Shown here: piece after piece, positions 47,676 to 55,382 of the stretch
How the letters are laid out: every line of letters starts with the position of its first letter
How positions within the stretch are numbered: the first letter of the stretch is position 1
From: Algoriphagus sp.
GTDB lineage: Bacteria; Bacteroidota; Bacteroidia; Cytophagales; Cyclobacteriaceae
Length of the DNA: 64,000 nt
Assembly (NCBI RefSeq): GCF_030694375.1
Contig: NZ_JAUXYL010000040.1
Coordinates: forward strand, 62,001-126,000
Direction: 5' to 3'
Made by a program: the position numbers and the translations under genes
The notes under the pieces: generated by a model
What the model was told of the DNA's origin: nothing
Seen by the model: only the letters and a program-made list of their open reading frames with translations
Database searches by the model: none

Positions 47676-48626
47676 TTATGAATCTGGATTGCCCAATTCT
47701 TCGCTCCCCTTTTCGATAATGACCTCTTTTGTCACCACTTTCATGGCGAAATCAGAAGGGTGGATTTCCGCCTCGTACTTTTCAGCATATACTCTGGTAA
47801 ATGCTGCTCCAAAGAAAAGTATCAGGCAGGAATAAGACACCCAAAGTAAAATCAGGACCACCGAGCCTGCTGCACCATAAATCGAATCGGGATTTGCAGC
47901 TCCAAAATAAAAGGAAAGCAATATTTTCCCCAAATTGAACAGTACGGCGGTCATAAAACCTCCAAGCCAAACTGATCTCCATTTGATCTCCATATCAGGC
48001 ATAAATCTAAAAATCAACACAAACAATAATCCCAAAACAAAAGTGGATAGACCAAACTCAAAGCTCTGGGCCAGATAAACTAAGCTGGGTTCCCAAAGTT
48101 GGGCAAGGAATTCGCTCAATACCGTTAATGCCGTGGAAACCACAAAGCTGATGATCAATAGAAAGGCAATCACCATCACAAATCCCAAACTCAAGGCTCG
48201 GTCCTTTACTACTTTCCAAATTCCCGCATCCGGATCTAACTTGACACTCCAGATTTCATTCATTGAAATCTGAAGCTGATAAAATACCCCCGTAGCGCCA
48301 AAAATCATTATTGCGACCCCCATGATGGTGGCAAAGACGGACTGTCCATCATTTCTTGAATTTTCGATAATGTCCACCACCGATTGGGCAGCCTCGGGGC
48401 CTATGGCCTCTGAAATCTCCTCAGTGATCTCTCCCTGCACGATTTCAGTACCCCAAAAAGTACCCACCAAATTGATGATAACGATAAGTAATCCGGGTAA
48501 GGATAACACCGCGTAATAGGCGACCACGGCTCCCAATCTCCATGGATTGTTTTTATTCCAGAGCTTACCTGTCTCCAATAAAAGTTTGGGGAGGTGCTTT
48601 ATTTGAAATCCTTGTTTTTTTACCAT
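47676..48626 (-). CDS. YihY/BrkB family inner membrane protein
   Basis: 316 residues with six hydrophobic helices. Family signs: NNPWRLGAVVAYYAVLSLPGL near the N-terminus, GATGVFYQLQISMNEIWSV in the middle, and SVVLILLWVSYSCLILFFGAAFTRVYAEKY near the end (quoted in part). YihY/BrkB proteins are of uncertain function; older links to complement resistance are not firm. It converges with the TonB receptor gene, 32 bases apart. Confidence 0.88.
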   Translation of the reverse strand: MVKKQGFQIKHLPKLLLETGKLWNKNNPWRLGAVVAYYAVLSLPGLLIVIINLVGTFWGTEIVQGEITEEISEAIGPEAAQSVVDIIENSRNDGQSVFATIMGVAIMIFGATGVFYQLQISMNEIWSVKLDPDAGIWKVVKDRALSLGFVMVIAFLLIISFVVSTALTVLSEFLAQLWEPSLVYLAQSFEFGLSTFVLGLLFVLIFRFMPDMEIKWRSVWLGGFMTAVLFNLGKILLSFYFGAANPDSIYGAAGSVVLILLWVSYSCLILFFGAAFTRVYAEKYEAEIHPSDFAMKVVTKEVIIEKGSEELGNPDS

Positions 48627-49171
48627 TATGATATTTCTTGGGGTTTAAATAGGCAATAAAGAAGCCAAGAAACGATTTCGATCAAAATCATTCCATACAA
48701 GGACTTTAATCTAGTGAAGGAGAGATCCGTTTTTCTGTTTTAAAAAGAATTTAGGCTTGGATTGGAGTTTGCCTATCCCGTTATCTAACATCTGTTTAGT
48801 TGAGAAAAAACAAACTTTGCCTAATTCCCGATTGATCGATTAGAGGATTTTCCTATTTCCAGATAATCAGGAAGAAAAAAGGATTAGAACAAATAATACG
48901 GGTAAACTTTGGTTGGTCATGCATCGGTAATTTTTGTATTTTGAAAAATATATGCTGAACAAAATATCTTTTGTCCCGATGGGACTTATCTCCGATTTTG
49001 TCATTAATCAAGGATTAGAGGCTAAAACCTTCGGCTAAAAGATGATTCGTCCATACGGGACTAAAATGAGGAAGCAACGACCTGTGTTACAATTTATCAT
49101 TGTTTATCGGGGTTGAACCATATTGCTAGAAGGACCAATTGTCGTCCATAAAAATGTCGTAGGCATGAGTG
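48627..49171. other. non-coding region with GTCCC-GGGAC type repeats
   Basis: No gene seen. From about 48627 to 48957 I see nothing recognisable. From 48958 the sequence carries GTCCC-GAT-GGGAC (48973-48985), a related GTCC-ATAC-GGGAC copy at about 49050-49062, and a CCTTCGG/CCGAAGG-like segment between them. These look like remnants of an intergenic repeat. The hairpin array begins at 49172. Confidence 0.45.
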
Positions 49172-49618
49172 ATTTCATGTGTTTATAATTTGATTTTTAT
49201 TTGCCACATGGAATGCCCTAAATAATCATTCCCCTGTGTGAGATGCCATTCTCATGGGCATTTCATGTGTTTATAATTTTTTCTTTAAGGCCACATGGAA
49301 TCTCGAATGGTCGATAATCATCCCAGTGTGTGACTTTTTAGTCATGCCTGTCTGCCTCAGGCAGGCTCGATTTCATGTGTTTATAATTTGATTTTTATTT
49401 GCCACATGGAATGCTCTAAATAATCATCCCCCTGTGTGAGAGTTTTTTCTCATGGGCATTTCATCTGTTTATAATTTGATTTTTTTGGTCAGATGCCCGC
49501 CTGTATTCGGACAGGGAATCTCGCAAGTTTGATAATCATTCCAGTGTCTGACTTTTTAGTCATGCCTGTCTGCCTCAGGCAGGCCTGCTTGTGGCAGACA
49601 AGCTCGATTTCATGTCTG
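49172..49618. repeat. alternating A-B-A-B' array of two-hairpin repeat units
   Basis: Four units start with ATTTCATSTGTTTATAATTT at 49172, 49260, 49370 and 49458, and a truncated fifth start lies at 49607. Unit lengths are 88, 110, 88 and 149 bases. In each, hairpin 1 is CATGTG...CACATG (CATCTG...CAGATG in unit 4, a paired change). Hairpin 2 is TGAGA...TCTCA in A units and TGACT-TTTT-AGTCA in B units. B units also carry a CTGCCTCAGGCAG palindrome; unit 4 has a further insert with CCTGT...ACAGG. No coding sense is evident. Function unknown. Confidence 0.8.
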
Positions 49619-49680
49619 AAAAATTACCTGATTAGAACCGCACAAACCTCCATTTATCGAATCGATGACTACTGCTCCTA

Positions 49681-49700
49681 TTTATTTATTTATTTATTTT
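49681..49700. repeat. TTTA tetranucleotide microsatellite at the 3' end of a gene
   Basis: About five copies of TTTA run through the stop codon of the PPC-domain gene. Slippage would shift the frame of only the last few codons. Confidence 0.7.
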
Positions 49701-50171
49701 CTTCACTACCAGCTCTTTATACCCAAAAGTTGGGTCTGTTTCTCGATGGTAAATATGATTTGGATCTTCGCCGATCACCACTTCCAAAGTGGTGTAGACA
49801 AGGTTGCCATCGAGCAAATGTCCGCCAATCGTGCGTCCGGTACTATCACTTACAGAAAGGTGAACATGATTTCCCTCAGTACTGAGCAAACCAGTAAGTG
49901 ACACCACTTCAAAATGTCCTTCCCCTTGACTGCCATCAGGTTGATTGGCAAAGCGAAGGTTATATTGGGTAAGACTGCCTACTGCCGACATAATAAAACC
50001 CGCTTCGATCTGATTGTTTGCAATAAATTTCTTTAACTCAGGCAACACATCATCACCGGGATGAAGGCGGATTGTATGTACACGAAGGGAAGAATTCATC
50101 GGAGTGGGTTTATTACACTGAAGAAATAACAAACAAAACAATAAGGCTAAGGTCGTTTTAGAAAATCGCAT
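49686..50171 (-). CDS. PPC (DUF296) domain lipoprotein
   Basis: 161 residues from the ATG at 50171, which opens a lipoprotein signal with lipobox LFLQC (C19). The mature part is a PPC/DUF296 domain: LRVHTIRLHPGDDVLPELKKFI, then AGFIMSAVGSLTQYNLRF, then GNHVHLSVSDSTGRTIGGHLLDGNLVYTTLEVVIGE (in pieces), with the histidines typical of the fold. PPC domains are mostly known from DNA-binding or stand-alone cytosolic proteins, so a lipoprotein form is unusual. The stop codon falls inside a TTTA microsatellite. Downstream of the gamma-glutamyltransferase gene on the same strand. Confidence 0.75.
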   Translation of the reverse strand: MRFSKTTLALLFCLLFLQCNKPTPMNSSLRVHTIRLHPGDDVLPELKKFIANNQIEAGFIMSAVGSLTQYNLRFANQPDGSQGEGHFEVVSLTGLLSTEGNHVHLSVSDSTGRTIGGHLLDGNLVYTTLEVVIGEDPNHIYHRETDPTFGYKELVVKKINK

Positions 50172-50309
50172 GCATTGGGTATTTGACAAAGAATAGCACC
50201 AATTTAAAATTGGTCTTGATATATATGAGTGGTTACAAACTCCTCGACAAAAGTCCAAACTCCACGCATTGGGAGATAGGGCCTCCAAATTACAAATTTG
50301 GAGGAGCAA

Positions 50310-52004
50310 TCAATACCCTGCCGCCTGCCCGTCTTTTCTGGATTCTGATGCTCCGATATAGACTTTGCGGACCTTGTCGTAATAGATCGCTTGATAGCCG
50401 CCATAGGGCCCAATGCTGTACTCGATGCGGTGGCCCATTTCTTCCAGTTGACGGATGACTTCATAAGAAAAACCGCTCTCCAAGTTGAGCGAACCTCCTG
50501 TGGTCATCTTGGATCCTGTGGGTTCGGACGAACCGTTATGCCGCATTCTTGGTGCATCTCCGGCTTCCTGGAAATTCATTCCAAAATCAATCAGATTGAC
50601 CACAATCTGTGTATGTCCCTGAGGCTGCACCGAACCTCCCATCAAACCAAAACTTAGCCAAGGATCTCCGTCTTTGGTGATAAATGCCGGAATAATTGTG
50701 TGAAATGGTCTTTTGCCCTTGGCCAGCGAATTCCAGTGGTTTGCGTCTTGTACATTGAACTGTTGCCCGCGATTTTGCAGGACGAAACCCAATCCATCCG
50801 GCACCATGCCCGACCCAAACTCATCGTAAATGCTTTGAATAAAAGAAACCATGTTGCCGTCTTTGTCCGCCACGGTCAGGTAAGTCGTATTTCCCTTTTC
50901 AATATCTCCTGCAGGGTAGGATAGGGCCGCTTTGTTGGGATCGATGAGTTTGCGGCGCTCTGCTGCGTATGCTTTGGAGATCAGTAGCTCCATAGGGATT
51001 TGATTGAAGGCCGGATCGGCGTAGAACTTTGCCCGATCTTCAAAAGCCAGTTTCTTCGCCTCTGTGAGTACATGTAAGTATTCCGCACTTCCAAAGCCCA
51101 TGGACTTGATGTCATATCCTTCAAGGATGTTGAGCATTTGCAGCACGGCAATGCCCTGACCGTTTGGGGGAAGTTCCCACACGTCATAGCCCCGATAATT
51201 GGTACTGACGGGATCGACCCATTCCGAAGTGTGTTTTTTCAGGTCTTCATATCGAAGATAGCCCTCATTTTCTTTCATAAATCGGTCGATGGTCCGAGCG
51301 ATTTCTCCTTCATAAAAAGCCGATCTACCTTCCTTAGCAATTAGAGCATAGGACCTAGCTAAGTCGGGATTCTTGAATATTTCGCCTTTTTTCGGAGTGG
51401 TTTTGCCGTTGGGCATGTAGGTTTTGCGGAAACCGGGAATGTCCTGCATTTCCGGCCAATGACTGTTCATCTGCCAGGCAATTACTTCTGAGACGGGGAA
51501 ACCACTGTTTCCGTAATCGATGGAAGGCTGAAGTATCTCCTGCATGCTGAGTTTGCCGAAGCGCTTGTGCATCTCAAACCAACCGTCCACACATCCCGGA
51601 ACTGAAACTGGAAGCGGGCCAAGAAGCGGGACATAGCTTAATCCTTTTTCCTTGAAAACCTCCATCGTCAGACTCTCGGGAGCTCTTCCGCTACCATTGA
51701 ATCCGTAGAGTTTCTTCGTTTTTGCATCCCAAATGATCGCAAAGACATCGCCTCCAATTCCGCAGGCATTGGGTTCCACCAAGCCAAGCATGGCATTGGC
51801 AGCGATGGCAGCATCCATGGCCGAACCGCCTTTTTTCAAAATATCTAAGGCAACTTGCGTGGCAAGTGGTTGGCTGGTTGCGGCCATCCCGTTTTGTGCT
51901 AGGACTTCAGATCGAGTGGTGAAAGTTTTGCCGGTGACCCGGTCTTGGGAAAATGAGAGTAAGGGAACTAGGATTCCAGCGAGGAGGAGTGATAAGGCTT
52001 TCAT
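50310..52004 (-). CDS. ggt: gamma-glutamyltransferase
   Basis: 564 residues, signal peptide at the N-terminus (LLSFSQ), so periplasmic. The large-subunit part has VLAQNGMAATSQPLATQVALDILKKGGSAMDAAIAANA (in pieces) and VEPNACGIGGD. The autoprocessing and nucleophile threonine is most likely T373 in GNTTYLTVAD, which would start the small subunit; the C-terminal part has MGGSVQPQGHTQ and EESRKDG-type residues (ASESRKDGQAAGY). The enzyme moves the gamma-glutamyl group of glutathione. It is followed at short distance by the PPC-domain lipoprotein gene. Confidence 0.92.
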   Translation of the reverse strand: MKALSLLLAGILVPLLSFSQDRVTGKTFTTRSEVLAQNGMAATSQPLATQVALDILKKGGSAMDAAIAANAMLGLVEPNACGIGGDVFAIIWDAKTKKLYGFNGSGRAPESLTMEVFKEKGLSYVPLLGPLPVSVPGCVDGWFEMHKRFGKLSMQEILQPSIDYGNSGFPVSEVIAWQMNSHWPEMQDIPGFRKTYMPNGKTTPKKGEIFKNPDLARSYALIAKEGRSAFYEGEIARTIDRFMKENEGYLRYEDLKKHTSEWVDPVSTNYRGYDVWELPPNGQGIAVLQMLNILEGYDIKSMGFGSAEYLHVLTEAKKLAFEDRAKFYADPAFNQIPMELLISKAYAAERRKLIDPNKAALSYPAGDIEKGNTTYLTVADKDGNMVSFIQSIYDEFGSGMVPDGLGFVLQNRGQQFNVQDANHWNSLAKGKRPFHTIIPAFITKDGDPWLSFGLMGGSVQPQGHTQIVVNLIDFGMNFQEAGDAPRMRHNGSSEPTGSKMTTGGSLNLESGFSYEVIRQLEEMGHRIEYSIGPYGGYQAIYYDKVRKVYIGASESRKDGQAAGY

Positions 52005-52195
52005 TGCTTACAAAGTGTTTTTTTTTTCAATTCTTCAATTTTCTGATTTTATCCTCAAACCAGTCAAGGGTTTTGTCCGAAAGTATAACAGTTGACCAGT
52101 AAAAATAAAGCGAACAGCATTAGTGGCTTTTTAGTGTTCAAAACCATACTTTCCATAAAAGAACTGAACTTTATAATTCAACTAAAATAACAAAT

Positions 52196-52855
52196 TTATT
52201 CCAATACCCTTACCAATAGCCTTTCTGATACTTTTTCACTCAGAGTTTCCATAGGGTGATCCGGATAGCTGACGACAATGCTCTGATCGTAGGCTTCCCG
52301 CGAAATCACTTTCAGATGGACTCCCAGACTGAGCTTTCTGCTGTTTAGAAATTCCAAAAACTCTGTCGAGGAATTGGTCAGTGCAGTAAGTTGGACGGTT
52401 TGATTTGGTTTGCAGGATGAAAGTGGGGTATAAGAAAACTCCTGCATTCTTCCCTGATTATCAGGTATTGGTGAACCATGCGGATCGATAGTCGGATGAC
52501 CCAGCATTTCATCCATTCGCTCAAAAAATTTCGGGGCATGAATATGCTCGATCTGTTCGGCCACTTCATGCACTTCTTCCCAACCAAAGCCCATTTTTTT
52601 CACCAAAAACATTTCAGTCAAACGATGCTTTCGCACTATCAAAGCTGCTTCTTTTTGACCTTTTGGAGTAAGGATGACAGGTTTGTATTTCTCATAAATC
52701 ACCCAATCACTCTTCTGAAGGCTTTTTACCATGCTATTCGCTGTGGGCATGCTGACTTTTAAGCCATTTGCCAAATCCGAAATATTGACCTCTCCTTGCC
52801 CATTTGAAAGGTTATAAAGTGCTTTTAAATAATTCTCTTCGGTAGAGGAAGCCAT
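52196..52855 (-). CDS. DtxR/MntR family metal-dependent repressor
   Basis: 219 residues. N-terminal winged helix (about 5-65: TEENYLKALYNLS, ISDLANGLKVSMPTANSMVKSL), a dimerisation domain with metal-site residues (RKHRLTEMFLVKKMGFGWEEVHEVAEQIEHI in pieces; H and E ligands), and a C-terminal FeoA-like SH3 domain (about 140-219). The family senses manganese or iron. It is transcribed away from a TonB receptor gene, with four TTAGA half-sites between them, so it probably represses both itself and the receptor. Which metal it senses cannot be decided. Confidence 0.9.
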   Translation of the reverse strand: MASSTEENYLKALYNLSNGQGEVNISDLANGLKVSMPTANSMVKSLQKSDWVIYEKYKPVILTPKGQKEAALIVRKHRLTEMFLVKKMGFGWEEVHEVAEQIEHIHAPKFFERMDEMLGHPTIDPHGSPIPDNQGRMQEFSYTPLSSCKPNQTVQLTALTNSSTEFLEFLNSRKLSLGVHLKVISREAYDQSIVVSYPDHPMETLSEKVSERLLVRVLE

Positions 52856-52875
52856 AGCTGGGAATTTGATCCGGT

Positions 52876-52907
52876 CAAAAGTACGACAACGTATATTAGA
52901 AAAACAA
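52876..52907 (-). promoter_or_regulatory. putative promoter of the DtxR-family gene
   Basis: TACTTTTG on the minus strand (52876-52883) fits the -7 consensus and ends 21 bases before the ATG at 52855. A TTG at 52905-52907 lies 21 bases upstream of it instead of 19. The TATTAGA half-site (52894-52900) falls inside the spacer. Confidence 0.5.
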
Positions 52908-52950
52908 ATTTGTTAGAATGATCTAACTTATTACTTTTGTGTATCTAATA
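52894..52950. promoter_or_regulatory. TTAGA-type operator cluster between divergent genes
   Basis: GTTAGA-ATGA-TCTAAC (52912-52927) is a perfect dyad. TATTAGA (52894-52900) and TCTAATA (52944-52950) flank it nearly symmetrically and are reverse complements of each other. The pattern recalls DtxR-family sites. The inner dyad overlaps the receptor promoter spacer. Confidence 0.6.
52910..52939 (+). promoter_or_regulatory. consensus Bacteroidota promoter of the TonB receptor gene
   Basis: TTG (52910-52912), exactly 19 bases, then TACTTTTG (52932-52939), a full match to TTG-N19-TAnnTTTG. The predicted transcript starts near 52945, leaving a leader of about 107 bases to the ATG at 53052. Confidence 0.75.
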
Positions 52951-53030
52951 AAAATATCACTCGAAAACTTTCAATGCTTTTCTCCAGTCTATCCATAAAT
53001 TTTAAGATCTCTTTTTCGGAATATTCGATT

Positions 53031-53051
53031 AAATGCAATAATGTTGCATTT
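53031..53051. promoter_or_regulatory. 8-bp dyad directly before the receptor start codon
   Basis: AAATGCAA (53031-53038) and TTGCATTT (53044-53051) are perfect reverse complements around five bases, and the ATG follows at once. The core TGCAATAATGTTGCA resembles the two dyads at the ZnuD-like gene. It could be a DNA operator or an mRNA hairpin at the start codon. Confidence 0.55.
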
Positions 53052-55334
53052 ATGATTCAATCAATTCGAAGAAGCTCAATGCTTATGCTTTTATTTTTCA
53101 CTCTGAATTCAGTTCTTGCACAGCAAAGTGTGAAGGGGAGAGTCTTGAGTGCTAAGGGGCCCTTGGAATTTGCCAATGTCCTGATTAAGGAGAAAAGCCT
53201 CGGTGCGGTAACTGACAGCCTTGGGAATTTTGAAATAAATAGGCTTGAAGCGGGTCTGTATACCATTCAGGTTTCCTTGATTGGCTTTGAAAAACAGACA
53301 AAACGGATCACTGTTCCCCTAGAAAGCAATTTTTTGACTTTTGACTTGTCTCCTCTTGACGGTTCTTTGGATGAAGTAGTGGTAAGCGGCACAATGCAGG
53401 AAGTTTCCAAGCTGGATAGCCCTGTGCCGGTTGAAGTGTACAAAGCCGCCTTTTTCAAAGCAAATCCTACACCTTCCCTTTTTGAATCGCTACAAAATGT
53501 CAACGGTGTCCGTCCACAAATCAACTGTAATGTTTGCAATACCGGTGATATACATATCAATGGTTTGGAGGGTCCGTATACCATGATTTTGATTGACGGG
53601 ATGCCGATCGTAAGTGGATTGGCAACAGTATATGGATTGACTGGAATTCCGCAATCGCTGATTGACCGGATCGAAGTAGTCAAAGGTCCGGCTTCCACGC
53701 TTTATGGTTCAGAGGCAGTCGGGGGCTTGATCAATGTGATCACCAAAAGACCCGAAATCGCCCCATTGGTATCTGTGGATGCTTTTGCCACCGGTTGGGG
53801 AGAAGTCAATGCTGATCTGGGGATCAAAAGTGCCCTATCGAAATCAATCCAGTCACTGAGTGGAGTGAATGTGTTTTGGTATGACAACCCCATCGACAAC
53901 AACAGAGACGGGTTTACCGACCTGACTTTGCAAAAGAGGATTTCGCTTTTCCAGAAATTTGAAATTCAACGAAAAGGAGGAAGAGCCTTTAACCTGGCAG
54001 GTAGGTATGTGAATGAAAACCGCTGGGGAGGTCAGATGAACTGGACCGAAGCTGATCGGGGAGGGGATGATGTGTATGGAGAAAGTATTGAGACTAATCG
54101 CTGGGAAGCCTTTGGAACCTACCAATTGCCGGTAAAAGAACTGGTTAATTTCCAGTTTTCAGCAAATGGGCACAAGCAGAATTCTTACTATGGAACGACC
54201 TTTTATTTGGCAGACCAAACTATTGCTTTTGGGCAGCTGACCTGGGTAAAAGAGGCCGGAAAACATAATTTATTTTTGGGTTCAGCCTATCGGTACACCT
54301 ATTATGACGACAATACTACCGCTACTTCCAAAGAAGGAGGAAGTGAAAATTTTCCTTCTGAAATCCATTTACCGGGGATTTTTGTGCAGGACGAGATTCG
54401 CTTCAATTCCAGCCAAAGTTTATTGGCCGGGATCCGCTACGATTACAACAGTGTTCACGGCAATATTTTTTCCCCAAGAGTCAATTACAAGTGGGTATCC
54501 CAAGATAGAAGTACGGTGTTTAGGATTTCGGCCGGTAATGGATTTCGGGTAGCCAATGTTTTCACAGAGGATCATGCGGCTCTGACAGGTGCTCGGGAGG
54601 TAGTATTTGCAGAGGAATTAGCTCCGGAAAGGAGTTGGAATACCAACTTGAATTTGGTGAAAAAGATCTATTCGGATCAGGGAAATTATTTCGGATTGGA
54701 CGGATCGATTTTCTACACCCATTTTACCAACCGCATCCTGCCCGACTACGAAACGAACCCCAATCAGATCATTTATGCCAATCTGGATGGTAGCGCAGTG
54801 TCCAAAGGGATATCTTTGAATGTGGATGCAGTTTGGAACTCAGGTTTCAAGGTATTGGCCGGCGCCACTTTGATGGATGTAAGTTTGAATGAAGGTGGAG
54901 AAAAAATACGCCAACTGCTCACTGAGCGATTTTCGGGTGTTTGGACCATTGGCTATGCGTTTCAAAACTTGGGTTTGAGCATTGATTACACCGGCAATGT
55001 GTACAGTCCGATGCGACTGCCGCTCTTGGGGGAATTGGACGATCGTCCGGAGTTTTCTCCTTGGTGGAGCATTCAGAATATCCAGTTGACAAAATCATTT
55101 GGAAAAAAGTGGGAGGTCTATGGTGGAGTGAAAAACCTGCTGAATTTCACTCCTCCTGCCAATAGCATTGCGCGGTCATTTGATCCTTTTGACAAGGGAG
55201 TGGAGTTTGATCGGGGTGGAAATGTGATTCCTACACCAACCAATCCCAATGCATTGACTTTTGATCCTACTTATGTCTTTGCCCCGAATCAGGGAATTAG
55301 AGGATTTCTTGGGCTGAGGTTTACTTTTGATTAA
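53052..55334 (+). CDS. TonB-dependent receptor divergent from a DtxR-family regulator
   Basis: 760 residues from the ATG at 53052, which starts the signal peptide (RRSSMLMLLFFTLNSVLAQ); an upstream ATG at 52974 adds 26 residues that are not a signal. A carboxypeptidase-like domain (GRVLSAKGPLEFANVLIKEK) precedes the plug, which has the rare INCNVCNTGDIHI segment with C159 and C162 and the usual VVKGPASTLYGSEAVGGLINV. The barrel ends GIRGFLGLRFTFD. The CxxC in the plug may bind metal or form a disulfide. Regulation by the divergent DtxR-family protein points to a metal complex as ligand. Confidence 0.88.
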   Translation: MIQSIRRSSMLMLLFFTLNSVLAQQSVKGRVLSAKGPLEFANVLIKEKSLGAVTDSLGNFEINRLEAGLYTIQVSLIGFEKQTKRITVPLESNFLTFDLSPLDGSLDEVVVSGTMQEVSKLDSPVPVEVYKAAFFKANPTPSLFESLQNVNGVRPQINCNVCNTGDIHINGLEGPYTMILIDGMPIVSGLATVYGLTGIPQSLIDRIEVVKGPASTLYGSEAVGGLINVITKRPEIAPLVSVDAFATGWGEVNADLGIKSALSKSIQSLSGVNVFWYDNPIDNNRDGFTDLTLQKRISLFQKFEIQRKGGRAFNLAGRYVNENRWGGQMNWTEADRGGDDVYGESIETNRWEAFGTYQLPVKELVNFQFSANGHKQNSYYGTTFYLADQTIAFGQLTWVKEAGKHNLFLGSAYRYTYYDDNTTATSKEGGSENFPSEIHLPGIFVQDEIRFNSSQSLLAGIRYDYNSVHGNIFSPRVNYKWVSQDRSTVFRISAGNGFRVANVFTEDHAALTGAREVVFAEELAPERSWNTNLNLVKKIYSDQGNYFGLDGSIFYTHFTNRILPDYETNPNQIIYANLDGSAVSKGISLNVDAVWNSGFKVLAGATLMDVSLNEGGEKIRQLLTERFSGVWTIGYAFQNLGLSIDYTGNVYSPMRLPLLGELDDRPEFSPWWSIQNIQLTKSFGKKWEVYGGVKNLLNFTPPANSIARSFDPFDKGVEFDRGGNVIPTPTNPNALTFDPTYVFAPNQGIRGFLGLRFTFD

Positions 55335-55338
55335 AAAA

Positions 55339-55360
55339 AAGCCCGAGGTTAATCGGGCTT
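55339..55360. terminator. bidirectional terminator between receptor and mutase genes
   Basis: AAGCCCGA (55339-55346) and TCGGGCTT (55353-55360) form an 8-bp stem with GGTTAA in the loop, flanked by an A-run on the left and TT on the right. It lies between convergent genes. Confidence 0.85.
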
Positions 55361-55382
55361 TTGAGGTGTTTCAATTCTGGTA

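Noticed and set aside
49172..49618. CRISPR-like array
   Set aside because: Units differ in length (88-149 bases), repeats are not constant and there are no unique equal-length spacers or cas genes.
49493..49901. Rightward open frames of 78-130 codons
   Set aside because: They run through the hairpin repeats and antisense to the PPC-domain gene, with no domain or codon pattern of a real gene.
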